Part shown: positions 18,047 through 27,498 of the stretch, piece after piece
Layout: each line of letters starts with the position of its first letter
Position numbering within the stretch: the stretch's first letter is position 1
The notes under the pieces: generated by a model
What the model was told of the DNA's origin: nothing
The model's input: the letters and a program-made list of their open reading frames with translations, nothing else
Database searches by the model: none
Assembly: GCF_003254645.1 (NCBI RefSeq)
Contig: NZ_PNFD01000006.1
Location: 34,968-98,967, forward strand
From: Microbacterium suaedae
GTDB taxonomy: Bacteria; Actinomycetota; Actinomycetes; Actinomycetales; Microbacteriaceae
Reading direction: 5' to 3'
DNA: 64,000 nucleotides
Program-made: the position numbers and the translations under genes

Positions 18047-18076
18047 GATGGGGGCGGCGCGACCGCCGCCCCCATC
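18047..18076. terminator. Terminator hairpin after the GH43 gene
   Basis: GATGGGGGCGGC (18047-18058) pairs perfectly with GCCGCCCCCATC (18065-18076) around a six-base loop, 12 bp after the GH43 stop. A very strong G+C stem without a U-tract, typical of actinobacterial terminators. Confidence 0.85.
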
Positions 18077-18336
18077 GTCTGCGCGGACCGGGTCCGCCCG
18101 TCGGGCAGCATCCACAAGCTGCGCCGGGGGCGCCCGCCCCGCACTCACGCATGCAAAGACGTGAGCACACCGGAGCGACTCGCGCGCCATCCCTGCAACG
18201 GCGTGGATGACCGAGAACTCTGCGTCGCCGACGGGTAGCGGTACGCACCGACCTGGTCCATGCTGTTGTGCAACTCGCGGTCGCTCTGCTTGTGCGCGGA
18301 CGACCATCCGTCGTCGGGCCAGGGAGGATCACCGGA
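18077..18336. promoter_or_regulatory. Upstream region of the ectoine operon
   Basis: About 260 bp between the GH43 terminator and the BCCT carrier start; together with the terminator the gene-free stretch is 302 bp. It presumably holds the ectoine operon promoter. A small palindrome, GTTGTGCAAC (18265-18274), could be a regulator site but its arms are only four bases. No gene is supported here. Confidence 0.4.
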
Positions 18337-20028
18337 ATGAACAGGCTGACTGAGCGGCTCGGGCTGCGCACCAATCCGCACATCTTCTTCATCTCGGCGG
18401 CGCTCATCATCGGGTTGCTCGTCGTGTTCCTCGTGTTCAGCGACGAGGTCGGGATCGTCTTCGGCGCGGCGCGGGAGTGGATCGTCACGCAGCTGGGGTG
18501 GTTCTTCATCATCGGCGTGACCGTGTGGCTGGGATTCCTCATCTGGGTGGCCGTCAGCCGCTACGGCAAGCTGCGGCTCGGCAAGGAAGACGAGCGCCCG
18601 GCGTATTCGAATGTCTCGTGGTTCGCGATGCTGTTCGCGGGCGGGATCGGCACCGTGCTGATGTTCTGGGGCGTCGCCGAGCCGATCTCGCACTTCTCGA
18701 ACCCGCCGTTCGCGGGCGTGGAACCGTACAGCCAGGAAGCGGCCGAGGGCGCGATGAACCTCGCGCTCTACCACCTGAGCCTCCACACGTGGGCGATCTT
18801 CGCCGTGCCTGGGCTCGCGTTCGGGTTCTTCATCTACAGGTACAACCTGCCGATGCGCGTCTCGTCGGTGTTCTACCCGCTGCTGAAGGACCGGATCTAC
18901 GGCGGCATCGGCAAGGCGATCGACATCTTCGCGGTGCTCGGCACGGTGTTCGGGCTCGCGGTCTCGCTCGGCCTTGGCACCTCGCAGATTAACTCCGGGC
19001 TCACCGCGCTGACGGGGATCCCCGACGCCGTCGGCCCCAAGGTCGCCATCATCGCCGTGCTCACCCTCGTCGCGACGATCTCGGTCATGGTCGGCCTCGA
19101 CAAGGGCGTGCGGATCCTGTCGAACGTGAACATCCTGGCCGCTGTCGGGCTGATGATCTTCGTGCTCATCTTTTCTGACACCGTGTTCCTGCTGCGTCAG
19201 ATCATCGAGAGCGCCGGAAACTACCTGGGCAGCCTCATCGAGCTGTCGTTCTGGAACGACGCCATGTCCGAGTTCACCCCCGAAGGCTGGGGATGGCAGG
19301 CGGGCTGGACGGTCTTCTATTGGGCGTGGACGGTGACGTGGGCCCCCTTTATGGGCGTGTTCCTCGCGCGGATCTCGCGCGGCCGCACCGTGCGGCAGTT
19401 CGTCATCGGAGTGCTCGTTGCTCCGTCGCTGTTCACGCTCGTCTGGTTCGTGATCTTCGGCTGGTCGGCGATGGAGCGGGACGGCATCGGCGGCGACGGC
19501 GGGCCGATCTCGGCCGCGGTCGCGGAGAACGTGCCGCTCGCGCTGTTCGAGTATCTCGACCAGTTCCCCCTCACCACTGTGCTGCAGGGCCTGGCCGTCG
19601 TGATCGTCGCGCTGTTCTTCGCGACATCGTCCGACTCGGCGTCGCTCGTGGTCGACATGCTGTGCTCGGGGGAGCCGGAGGGCGGCCCCGTGCGCCAGCG
19701 CGTGTTCTGGGCCATCACCGAGGGTGCCGTCGCCTGCAGCCTCATCGTGCTGGGCGGCGCTTCCGGGTTGGAGGCCCTCCGGCAGGTCATCACCGTGATC
19801 GGCCTTCCCATCTTCGTCCTGGTCTGCCTGATGCTCGTCTCGCTCATCATCGGCCTGCGCCGACAGCGCCGCCAGGTCGAGCCCATGGCGCGCCAGGATT
19901 TCCTCGCCGAGTATCGGCATCGGCTGCTGCCCGCGAAGTCGCTGCCGGGCAGCACGAGCGGCCGGCTCCGTCGGAGCACGCTGAAGAAGAACAGCGCCGA
20001 CGATGACCCGGCGACGGACAGCGAATGA
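18337..20028 (+). CDS. BCCT-family compatible-solute transporter
   Basis: 563 residues with about 12 membrane helices, BCCT family (BetP/OpuD/EctT type). The Trp-rich family signature is clear in FYWAWTVTWAPFMGVFLARISRGR (about helix 8), as is GLGTSQINSGL. It carries quaternary ammonium or related solutes with Na+ or H+. As the first gene before ectoine-degrading enzymes it most likely imports ectoine or hydroxyectoine as nutrients, although betaine cannot be excluded. The charged tail after residue 520 is modest and lacks the long osmosensing tail of BetP. The ATG at 18337 follows AGGGAGG. Confidence 0.88.
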   Translation: MNRLTERLGLRTNPHIFFISAALIIGLLVVFLVFSDEVGIVFGAAREWIVTQLGWFFIIGVTVWLGFLIWVAVSRYGKLRLGKEDERPAYSNVSWFAMLFAGGIGTVLMFWGVAEPISHFSNPPFAGVEPYSQEAAEGAMNLALYHLSLHTWAIFAVPGLAFGFFIYRYNLPMRVSSVFYPLLKDRIYGGIGKAIDIFAVLGTVFGLAVSLGLGTSQINSGLTALTGIPDAVGPKVAIIAVLTLVATISVMVGLDKGVRILSNVNILAAVGLMIFVLIFSDTVFLLRQIIESAGNYLGSLIELSFWNDAMSEFTPEGWGWQAGWTVFYWAWTVTWAPFMGVFLARISRGRTVRQFVIGVLVAPSLFTLVWFVIFGWSAMERDGIGGDGGPISAAVAENVPLALFEYLDQFPLTTVLQGLAVVIVALFFATSSDSASLVVDMLCSGEPEGGPVRQRVFWAITEGAVACSLIVLGGASGLEALRQVITVIGLPIFVLVCLMLVSLIIGLRRQRRQVEPMARQDFLAEYRHRLLPAKSLPGSTSGRLRRSTLKKNSADDDPATDSE

Positions 20029-20093
20029 GACCTGCTGACAAACCATCACTCGAGGGTTAGGCTCCTCGCACGACAAACGGGATCGGAGGCGAG

Positions 20094-21335
20094 TTGTCGG
20101 CAGCGCGGATCCTCGGCGCCGGAATCGACGCCCTGCAGAGCATCTCAGACTCTGCGTCCGCATTGCGCCGCGACCTGCACCGCGCGCCCGAGCTCGCGTG
20201 GGACGAGCACGGGACGGCCCGCCGCATCCGCGACGAGCTCGACGCGCTCGGGATCCCGTGGCGTGCGTGCGCGACGACCGGCACCGTCTCGCGCCTGGCC
20301 CCGGACGCGCCGGGACGGCACGTGGCCCTCCGCGGCGACATCGACGCCATGCCGATCGTCGAGGACACGGGGGCATCATGGGCCTCCCGCCACGAGGGCA
20401 TCATGCACGCATGCGGCCACGACGGCCACACCGCCACCCTGATCGGTGCGGCCCGGTGGCTCGTCGCGCACGAGAGCTTTCTGCCCGGCCCCGTGACGCT
20501 GGTGTTCCAGCCCGCCGAAGAGGGCGGCCACGGCGCGAGGGGGATGATCGACGACGGCGCCCTCGACGGCGTCGACGTCATCTTTGGGTGGCACAACTGG
20601 CCGGCGCTCGGACGCGGCCGGATGGCGTGCCCCGATGGGCCCGTCATGTCGGCGAACGGCACATTCGAGATCGACATCGCGGGCATCGGCGGGCACGGAA
20701 GCCAGCCCGAGGCGACCCGGGATCCCGTTCTCGCCGCCGCCGCGATCACGGTCGCGCTCCAGCAGCTCGTCGCCCGCCGCCTTCCGCCCCAGACGCCGGC
20801 CGTCGTCGCCGTGACGTGGATCGACGCGCCGAGCGCCCCGACCGTCACGCCCGCCGCGGCGCGGATCGGCGGGAGCGTCCGCGTGCCCGACACTCGCCTG
20901 CGCGCGGAGGTCGATCGCCTCATCGCCGAGATCGCCGAGGCGACGGCTCGCGCGCACGGCGTCACGGCCGAGACGACGAGCACGCCGCGCTATGCGGCGA
21001 CCGTCAACGATCCGGCCGCGGCGGTGCAGATGCGTGAGGCGCTCGCGCCCGCACTGCGCGACGCGTTCGGAACGCGGGATCCCTCGCCGGACATCCCGAT
21101 CCCCGTGATGGCGTCGGAGGACTTCAGTGACTATCTGTCGGAGATCCCCGGTGCCTTCGCTCTTGTCGGCGCGGGCAGCCCGCACTCGTGCCACAGCCCG
21201 CACTACGACTTCGACGACGCGCTCATCGCGCCCGTCGTCCGCGCCTACGCGCGCCTCGCGGGCGCTCCCGAACTCCCCGCCGCGACGCGGCGTGGGGAAG
21301 CAGAAGAAGACACACACAGGGTGAGTGATACCTAG
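20094..21335 (+). CDS. doeB2: M20-family amidohydrolase, probable N-acetyl-diaminobutyrate deacetylase
   Basis: 413 residues, M20 peptidase/amidohydrolase family. Metal and catalytic motifs are intact: RGDIDAMP, HACGHDGHTATL, QPAEEGG and the late His in the SPHSCHSPHYDF region. In ectoine catabolism the product of ectoine hydrolase, N-acetyl-diaminobutyrate, must be deacetylated; a family member of this type (DoeB2) does so in some bacteria. The position between the carrier and doeD supports this. The frame starts at a TTG (20094) four bases after GGAGG; no ATG or GTG lies nearby in frame. Hippurate hydrolase-like activity is the alternative. Confidence 0.75.
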   Translation: MSAARILGAGIDALQSISDSASALRRDLHRAPELAWDEHGTARRIRDELDALGIPWRACATTGTVSRLAPDAPGRHVALRGDIDAMPIVEDTGASWASRHEGIMHACGHDGHTATLIGAARWLVAHESFLPGPVTLVFQPAEEGGHGARGMIDDGALDGVDVIFGWHNWPALGRGRMACPDGPVMSANGTFEIDIAGIGGHGSQPEATRDPVLAAAAITVALQQLVARRLPPQTPAVVAVTWIDAPSAPTVTPAAARIGGSVRVPDTRLRAEVDRLIAEIAEATARAHGVTAETTSTPRYAATVNDPAAAVQMREALAPALRDAFGTRDPSPDIPIPVMASEDFSDYLSEIPGAFALVGAGSPHSCHSPHYDFDDALIAPVVRAYARLAGAPELPAATRRGEAEEDTHRVSDT

Positions 21336-21359
21336 CCGGGAACGAGAGAGGAGCCGATC

Positions 21360-22625
21360 ATGGACATGAGTCCGTTCGAGCAGTGGGAATCAGAGATCCG
21401 TGGCTATTGCCGCGCCTATCCGACGGTCTTCTCTCATGCGTCCAACGCGCGCCAGGTGGCGGAGGACGGCACCAGCTACATCGACTTCTTCGGCGGGGCG
21501 GGCGTGCTCAACTTCGGGCACAACAACCCGAAGATGAAGAAGGCGATGATCGCGTTCCTCGAGGCCGATGGCATCGCGCACAGCCTCGACACCTACACGA
21601 CGACCAAGCGAGACTTCGTCACGAAGTTCCACGACGTGATCCTCGCTCCGCGCGGCATGGACCACCGGATGCAGTTCATGGGCCCCACGGGGACGAACGC
21701 CGTCGAGGCGGCGCTGAAGCTCGCCCGTCTCGCGACCGGACGGCAGGACGTCGTGGCCTTCTCGCACGGATTCCACGGAATGACGCTCGGCGCGCTCGCC
21801 GCGACCGCCAACGAGGCCTTCCGTCGCTGGGCCGGGGTGCCGCTGGATCACGTCGTGCGGCTCCCGAACGAGTTCGCGCCGGGAGGCGGGCTTGCCAGCC
21901 TCGACGCCTATCGCGCCGCGCTCGACGACGCCTCGTCGGGCCTGCGTCCGCCCGCGGCGTTCCTCGTCGAAGCGGTGCAGGCCGAGGGCGGCGTGTGGGT
22001 GCACAGCGAGGAGTGGCTCCGCGCCGTCGAGCGCCTCGCTCGGGATGTCGGCGCGCTCTTCATCGTCGACGACATCCAGGCCGGCTGCGGGAGGACCGGA
22101 TCTTATTTCAGCTTCGACGGAATGGGCCTCGACCCCGACATCATCACTCTCGCGAAGGGGCTCGGCGGGTACGGGACGCCGATCGCGATGAACCTCAACA
22201 AGCCTGAGATCGACGCCCACTGGAGCCCCGGTGCGCATACGGGGACCTTCCGAGGCCAGGGGCTGTCCTTCGTCGCCGGCGCGGTCGCGCTCGATTACTT
22301 CACGGACGACGACCTCATGGAAGAGGTCGCCGCGAAGGGTGCGCGGATGGCGGAGCGCCTCCGGGCGCTCGCCGCGGCGCACTCCGAACGCGCTTGGGAG
22401 GTGCGCGGCGTCGGGATGATGCAGGGTCTCGACGTCGTGGACGGCGCATTCGCGAAGCGCGTGCAGGCAGAGTCGTTCGCGAACGGCCTGCTGATCGGGC
22501 CGTGCGGCACGGACGGTCGCGTCGTGAAGCTGATCCCGCCGCTGACGACCCCGGATGACGACCTCGCCGAGGGCCTCGAGATCCTCGAACGGGCCGTGGC
22601 GCGCGTCGCCGAGGGAGGTGCCTGA
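21360..22625 (+). CDS. doeD: Diaminobutyrate aminotransferase of ectoine catabolism
   Basis: 421 residues, class-III PLP aminotransferase, close to EctB/DoeD enzymes. The PLP lysine is in LAKGLGGYGTP, the ring-binding Asp in FIVDDIQAG and the substrate region shows FFGGAGVLNFGHNNP. In this pathway it moves the gamma-amino group of 2,4-diaminobutyrate to an oxoacid, giving aspartate-semialdehyde. EctB would catalyse the reverse, but no ectA or ectC is present and the neighbours are degradative. It begins 24 bp after the deacetylase at an ATG following GAGAGGAG. Confidence 0.85.
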   Translation: MDMSPFEQWESEIRGYCRAYPTVFSHASNARQVAEDGTSYIDFFGGAGVLNFGHNNPKMKKAMIAFLEADGIAHSLDTYTTTKRDFVTKFHDVILAPRGMDHRMQFMGPTGTNAVEAALKLARLATGRQDVVAFSHGFHGMTLGALAATANEAFRRWAGVPLDHVVRLPNEFAPGGGLASLDAYRAALDDASSGLRPPAAFLVEAVQAEGGVWVHSEEWLRAVERLARDVGALFIVDDIQAGCGRTGSYFSFDGMGLDPDIITLAKGLGGYGTPIAMNLNKPEIDAHWSPGAHTGTFRGQGLSFVAGAVALDYFTDDDLMEEVAAKGARMAERLRALAAAHSERAWEVRGVGMMQGLDVVDGAFAKRVQAESFANGLLIGPCGTDGRVVKLIPPLTTPDDDLAEGLEILERAVARVAEGGA

Positions 22626-22626
22626 A

Positions 22627-23835
22627 ATGCGGATGCGCGAGGACATGACCTTCCCGGCCGAGGAATACGAGCGCCGGATCGACGAGCTGCGCCACCGGAT
22701 GCAGCAGCGCCTGCTCGACGCCGTCGTGATCACGGACCCCGAGAACCTGATGTATCTCACCGACTATCAGACGACGGGGTACTCCTTCTTCCAGGCCCTC
22801 GTGGTTCCGCTCGAGTCGGAGCCGTTCATGATCACCCGCCAGATGGAGGAGTCGAACGTCCTCGAGCGCACCTGGGTCGAGATCACCCGTCCCTATCCCG
22901 ACACGGGAGACGCGATCCAGCAGCTCGTCACCACGCTGAAGGAATTCGGGCTCGACACCAAGAGCGTCGGCTATGAGCGCAACAGCTATTTCTTCCCTGC
23001 GTACCAACAGGACCGGATCCACACCTCGTTCCGTGCGGGGCATCTGATGGACTGCTTCGGCATCGTGGAGCAGGGGCGGGTGCGCAAGTCGTCGTACGAG
23101 ATCGACGTGATGCGCCGCGCGGCCCACGCGACCGAGGCGGGCATGCGGGCGGGGCTCGCGGCGATCGAGCCGGGGGTGACGGAGAACGATGTGGCCGCCG
23201 AGATCGCGCGGGGGATGTTCACGGCGGGAGGCGAGTACCCGGCGGTGATGCCGTACGTGACGAGCGGGCCGCGCACGATGATCGGCCACGCCACGTGGGA
23301 GGGGCGGGAGCTGCAGTCGGGCGACGCCGTCTTCCTCGAGATCGCCGGCTGCTATCGGCGCTATCACACGGCGATGATGCGCACGGCGCTGCTGCACGAG
23401 ATGACGCCCGCGATGGCGCACGCCGAGGAGCGGATGAAGACGGCGCTGCGCGAGTTGAAGGCCGTGCTGCGCCCCGGTCTCACGGTCTCCGACGCCGACT
23501 CGATCGTGCGCACGATCATCTCGGACAACAACGTGGGGGCCGAGCTCGTGACGCGGGCCGGCTATTCGATCGGCATCGCCTTCCCGCCGAGCTGGGACGA
23601 GGGGTACATCCTCAGCCTCATGCCCGGCGGCTACACGGTGCTCGAGGAGGGGATGACGTTCCACGTGATCCCGTGGATGTGGGGAGTAGAAGGGCGGCGC
23701 ACCGTCGGAATCTCCGACACGATCCGGATCACCGACACGGGATGCGCGTCGTTCTTCGAGCTCGACGAAGACTTCACGGTGAAGGGGATGGGCGACGTCG
23801 CCGGCGACGAGACTGCCGGCCTGAGAGCGGTGTGA
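22627..23835 (+). CDS. doeA: Ectoine hydrolase (M24/creatinase-like)
   Basis: 402 residues, close to the size of characterised DoeA proteins. It belongs to the M24 pita-bread fold and opens the ectoine ring to acetyl-diaminobutyrate. The N-terminal creatinase-type domain (about 1-155) is followed by the catalytic domain. At the usual metal-ligand sites it reads FLEIAGCYRRYH rather than the aminopeptidase Asp pattern, as in ring-opening members. The ATG at 22627 lies one base after the doeD stop, with GGGAGGTG six bases upstream; a second ATG two codons on is also possible. Confidence 0.88.
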   Translation: MRMREDMTFPAEEYERRIDELRHRMQQRLLDAVVITDPENLMYLTDYQTTGYSFFQALVVPLESEPFMITRQMEESNVLERTWVEITRPYPDTGDAIQQLVTTLKEFGLDTKSVGYERNSYFFPAYQQDRIHTSFRAGHLMDCFGIVEQGRVRKSSYEIDVMRRAAHATEAGMRAGLAAIEPGVTENDVAAEIARGMFTAGGEYPAVMPYVTSGPRTMIGHATWEGRELQSGDAVFLEIAGCYRRYHTAMMRTALLHEMTPAMAHAEERMKTALRELKAVLRPGLTVSDADSIVRTIISDNNVGAELVTRAGYSIGIAFPPSWDEGYILSLMPGGYTVLEEGMTFHVIPWMWGVEGRRTVGISDTIRITDTGCASFFELDEDFTVKGMGDVAGDETAGLRAV

Positions 23836-23855
23836 GCCGCGAGAGGAGGACGACG

Positions 23856-25250
23856 ATGACGACGATGTTCACGGCGACGGATCCGGTGACGGGGCGGATC
23901 GTGCGCGAGGTCCCGGTGCTCGACGAGGCGGGTCTCGAAGACGTGCTTGAGCGCGCCGAGCGGGCGTACGAGGCATGGCGACGGCGACCGATCGCCGAGC
24001 GCGCCGGGGTGCTGCGGGCCATCGCGGCTGCGATGCGCGAGGACGCGCTGCATCTCGCGACGCTGATGACGGAGGAGATGGGCAAGCCGATCACGGAGGC
24101 GCGCGGCGAGGTCGCGAAGGCGGCCTGGGCCGCCGAGCACTACGCGGAGCACGCCGAGGCGTACCTCGCGCCGGAGGTTCTTGTGAGCGATGCGAGCCGC
24201 TCCTACGTTCAGAACCTCCCGCTCGGGCCTGTGCTCGGCGTGCTGCCGTGGAATGCGCCGTTCTGGCTCGCGTTCCGCTTCTGCGCCCCCGCGCTCATGG
24301 CCGGCAACACCTGCGTGATGAAGCACGACCGGCACGTGCCGGGGTGCGCCGCGGCGATCGCCGAGGTGATCGCCCGCGTCGCGGAGGCGCACGGGGCGCC
24401 GCGAGACATCCTCCAGAACGCGCCGATGGAGCACGATCTCGCCGAGCGGGCGCTGCGGGATCGCCGGATCCGCGCGGTGTCCCTCACGGGATCCGAACGC
24501 GCGGGCGCCGCTGTCGCCCAGGCCGCGGCCCGCGAGATCAAGCCGGCCGTGCTGGAGCTCGGCGGATCCGATCCCGCGATCGTGCTGGCCGATGCCGACC
24601 TCGAGCAGGCGGCGAGCGTGATCACCACGATGCGGATCATCAACGCGGGGCAGAGCTGCATCGCCGCCAAGCGGGTGATCGTCGAGGAAGCGGTGTACGA
24701 CGAGTTCGTGGCGCTGTTCGCCGAGCGGCTCGCGGCGGTGCGGGTTGGCGATCCGCGTTCGGAGGACACGCAGATCGGACCGATCGCGCGAGCGGATCTG
24801 CGGGAGAACCTCCATCGCCAGGTCACCGAGTCCGTCGCCCAGGGGGCGCGGCTCCACTTCGGCGGCGAGATTCCGGATGGGGAGGGGTTCTTCTACCCCG
24901 TGACACTGTTGACCGACGTCGAGCCGGGCATGACGGCGTGCTCGGAGGAGACCTTCGGCCCGGTCGCCGTCGTCCTCCCGGCGGCGAACGCCGACGCCGC
25001 GGTGGCGATGGCGAACGACACGCCCTATGGTCTCGCCGCAAGCGTGTGGACGGGATCCGCCGAGCGCGGCGAGGCACTGGCGCGCGAGATCGTCGCAGGC
25101 CAGGTCGCGGTCAACGGCATCGTGAAGACGGATCCGCGGCTTCCCAGCGGGGGAGTGAAGCGCTCGGGCTACGGGCGCGAGCTCGGCCCCGACGGCATCC
25201 GCGAATTCGTGAATCGCCAGCAGGTCTGGGTGGGGCCCGCGACCGGGTGA
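23856..25250 (+). CDS. doeC: Aldehyde dehydrogenase of ectoine catabolism (aspartate-semialdehyde type)
   Basis: 464 residues, NAD(P)-dependent aldehyde dehydrogenase superfamily. Catalytic Cys is in NAGQSCIAAKR and the general-base Glu in VLELGGSDP. In ectoine degradation this enzyme oxidises aspartate-semialdehyde to aspartate. By sequence alone it resembles succinate-semialdehyde dehydrogenases, so the assignment depends on context. The ATG at 23856 is set by AGGAGG seven bases upstream and lies 20 bp after doeA. It is the last gene of the operon. Confidence 0.82.
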   Translation: MTTMFTATDPVTGRIVREVPVLDEAGLEDVLERAERAYEAWRRRPIAERAGVLRAIAAAMREDALHLATLMTEEMGKPITEARGEVAKAAWAAEHYAEHAEAYLAPEVLVSDASRSYVQNLPLGPVLGVLPWNAPFWLAFRFCAPALMAGNTCVMKHDRHVPGCAAAIAEVIARVAEAHGAPRDILQNAPMEHDLAERALRDRRIRAVSLTGSERAGAAVAQAAAREIKPAVLELGGSDPAIVLADADLEQAASVITTMRIINAGQSCIAAKRVIVEEAVYDEFVALFAERLAAVRVGDPRSEDTQIGPIARADLRENLHRQVTESVAQGARLHFGGEIPDGEGFFYPVTLLTDVEPGMTACSEETFGPVAVVLPAANADAAVAMANDTPYGLAASVWTGSAERGEALAREIVAGQVAVNGIVKTDPRLPSGGVKRSGYGRELGPDGIREFVNRQQVWVGPATG

Positions 25251-25290
25251 CGTGAAGCGGGCGGCCGCGGGCAGCCGTCATGAAACCTCG

Positions 25291-25309
25291 TCAGGATAGG
25301 CTACCCTTA
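25291..25309. promoter_or_regulatory. DtxR/IdeR iron box of the second importer
   Basis: TCAGGATAGGCTACCCTTA matches the iron-box consensus at 14 of 19 positions and lies 44 bp before the GTG of the binding lipoprotein. It predicts iron repression of the whole three-gene importer. Confidence 0.75.
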
Positions 25310-25352
25310 TTCTTTTGGGTATGCCGAAAACTGCCGAGGAGAGGCGTCTGCC

Positions 25353-26414
25353 GTGAAGTCTGTGAAGGGAATCTCCGGTCTGGCGGCCGCGTCGCTCGTC
25401 GTCACGCTGCTGACTGGATGCGGTGCTTCGGAGGTCGTCGAGCAGGATGAGGCGGTCGCGCAGGGAGAGGGAGCGACAGAGTATCCGCTCACGATCGAGA
25501 ACTGCGGTCGCGAGATCACGTTCGACAGTGCGCCTCGCCGGGCGGTGTCCCTCGACCAGAACTCGACGGAGCTCCTGCTGTCGCTCGGACTCGAGGAGTA
25601 CATGGTCGGCACGGCCTCCTGGACGGACCCCGTCCTGGACTCCCTGGCCGACGCGAATGCTCACGTACCGCGCCTCGCAGACGATGCGCCGACCTACGAA
25701 GTGCTGCTCGGTGCCGATCCCGATTTCGTGACGGCGTCGTTTGGCCGCCACTTCCGGGAGGAGGGCGGCGTCGTCTCGCGGGACCGGCTGAACGAGACCG
25801 ATATCGCCTCCTACCTATCGCCGACGGACTGCGAAGGCGGAACGAGCATCAACGGCGGCGGCACCCGTACGCAGCCGCTCACACTCGAATCGCTGTATCA
25901 GGAGATCCGCGATCTGGCGGCGATCTTCGATGTTCCGGCGCGAGGCGAGGAACTCGTCTCGGAGCTCGAGACGCGAACCGACGCGGCTCTCGAGGGCGTC
26001 GACCTTGACGGCAAGAGCGTGCTGTTCTGGTTCGCCGACACGCGTACGCCGTATGTCGCGGGCGGGCTCGGATCCGCCTCTCTCCTCGCGACGCTGACCG
26101 GGATGGAGAACGTCCTCGCGGATACCCGCGACGATTGGCCCGCCATCGGGTGGGAGTCGGTCGTCGACGCCGATCCGCAGATCCTCGTGCTGGGCGATCT
26201 CCAGCGAGACCGCTTCCCGGGGGATCGACTCGACGACAAGATCGACTTCCTGACGACCGATCCGCTGACCCGCACGCTCGAGGCCGTGCAGAACGAGTGC
26301 TTCATCTCGCTGCACGGCGCCGAGATGAACCCGAGTATCCGGTACGTCGACGGGCTCGAGAAGATCCAGGACTGGGTCCGGGACGCCGATGCCTGTGCCG
26401 TCAGTGACCGCTGA
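25353..26414 (+). CDS. Iron/siderophore-type ABC transporter binding lipoprotein
   Basis: 353 residues with lipobox LLTGC (Cys23). FecB/BtuF-type binding fold with the start AVSLDQNSTELLLSLGL. It contains a loop, LSPTDCEGGTSINGGG, not seen in ordinary siderophore receptors. To my recollection related sequences are named 'putative F420-0 transporter' in databases. The iron box directly upstream argues that the ligand is an iron chelate. The GTG at 25353 follows GAGGAGAGG by seven bases. Its end overlaps the permease gene by 26 bp. Confidence 0.85.
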   Translation: MKSVKGISGLAAASLVVTLLTGCGASEVVEQDEAVAQGEGATEYPLTIENCGREITFDSAPRRAVSLDQNSTELLLSLGLEEYMVGTASWTDPVLDSLADANAHVPRLADDAPTYEVLLGADPDFVTASFGRHFREEGGVVSRDRLNETDIASYLSPTDCEGGTSINGGGTRTQPLTLESLYQEIRDLAAIFDVPARGEELVSELETRTDAALEGVDLDGKSVLFWFADTRTPYVAGGLGSASLLATLTGMENVLADTRDDWPAIGWESVVDADPQILVLGDLQRDRFPGDRLDDKIDFLTTDPLTRTLEAVQNECFISLHGAEMNPSIRYVDGLEKIQDWVRDADACAVSDR

Positions 26415-27498
26415 GACCGTCGAGCGCCGCCCGGAGGCGCCGCTCCGTGACGCAGCGGCGCGAGCGCCGCGCACAAGCCGACCGCGCGCCGTGCCGGCGC
26501 TCCTCTTCGCGGTGGCGGGCGCCTTGGTGTTCCTCTTCTCGGTCGGGGTGGCGATGACGCTCGGGCCGGCCGATGTGTCACTCGTGAACGTGCGCGACAT
26601 CGTCGGGAACCACCTCGGCCTGACGGATATCCCCGTGCGCATGTCGGAGGACGCGATCGTCTGGGAGGAGCGATTGCCCCGCGCGCTCGTCGCGGCGGCG
26701 TGCGGAGCCGGGCTCGGAGTGTGCGGTGCGATCCTGCAGTCCCTCCTGCGCAACCCACTCGCCGACCCGTTCATCCTCGGCGTCTCCTCCGGGGCGTCGA
26801 CCGGCGCCGTGCTGGTGGGCGTCCTCGGGCTCGGCGGCGCGGCCATCGGGCTGTCGGGCGGCGCGTTCCTCGGCGCGCTCGTCGCGTTCGGTTTCGTGCT
26901 GCTGCTCGCCCGATATGCGAGCGGCGGCTCCGCGGGCATCGTGCTCGCCGGCGTCGCGAGCACCCAGCTGTTCTCGGCGCTCACCTCGCTCGTGATCTTC
27001 GCCTTCGCCGACTCGGACGCGACGCGCGGGGTGATGTTCTGGCTGCTGGGATCCCTCGAGGGAATGCGCTGGGATGATGTGGCGCTTGCGGGCGCGATGT
27101 CGACGGTCGGTGTCGTCGTCGCCCTCCTCCACCTGCGCTCGCTCGACGCGTTCGCCTTCGGTGAGGACGTCGCCGCTTCGCTGGGGATCCACGTCGCTCG
27201 CACCCGCATCGTCCTCCTCGTGCTGACGGCGCTCCTCACTGCGACGCTCGTGAGTATCGCGGGGGCGATCGGCTTCGTCGGTCTCGTGCTGCCGCACGCT
27301 GCCCGCCTGATGTTCGGGCAGCGCCATTCCCGCATCATTCCCGCCACGGCAGTGCTCGGCGCGATCTTCATGGTGTGGGTGGACGCCGCCTCTCGGGTCG
27401 CGTTCGCGCCGACCCCGCTGCCGGTCGGTGTCGGCACGGCGCTCGTCGGGGTTCCTGTCTTCGTGTTCCTCCTGGTGCGACGGGGGGCGCGCGCATGA
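26389..27498 (+). CDS. Iron/siderophore-type ABC transporter permease
   Basis: 369 residues, FecCD family, about nine to ten helices after a cytoplasmic, Arg-rich leader of about 35 residues. Family motifs: RLPRALVAAACGAGLGVCG, RNPLADPFILGVSSGAS and FVGLVLPHAARLMFG. It forms the channel for the chelate delivered by the lipoprotein encoded just upstream. The start lies within the end of that gene and its stop overlaps the ATPase start by four bases, so the three genes are one translational unit. Confidence 0.88.
   Translation: MPVPSVTAETVERRPEAPLRDAAARAPRTSRPRAVPALLFAVAGALVFLFSVGVAMTLGPADVSLVNVRDIVGNHLGLTDIPVRMSEDAIVWEERLPRALVAAACGAGLGVCGAILQSLLRNPLADPFILGVSSGASTGAVLVGVLGLGGAAIGLSGGAFLGALVAFGFVLLLARYASGGSAGIVLAGVASTQLFSALTSLVIFAFADSDATRGVMFWLLGSLEGMRWDDVALAGAMSTVGVVVALLHLRSLDAFAFGEDVAASLGIHVARTRIVLLVLTALLTATLVSIAGAIGFVGLVLPHAARLMFGQRHSRIIPATAVLGAIFMVWVDAASRVAFAPTPLPVGVGTALVGVPVFVFLLVRRGARA

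Noticed and set aside
18145..20379. 744-codon open frame antisense to the BCCT carrier
   Set aside because: Low-complexity charged translation, no ribosome site, and the plus-strand gene is unmistakable.
21360..22625. Ectoine biosynthesis aminotransferase EctB
   Set aside because: ectA and ectC are absent, and the surrounding genes are ectoine hydrolase and aldehyde dehydrogenase, so the catabolic role fits better.
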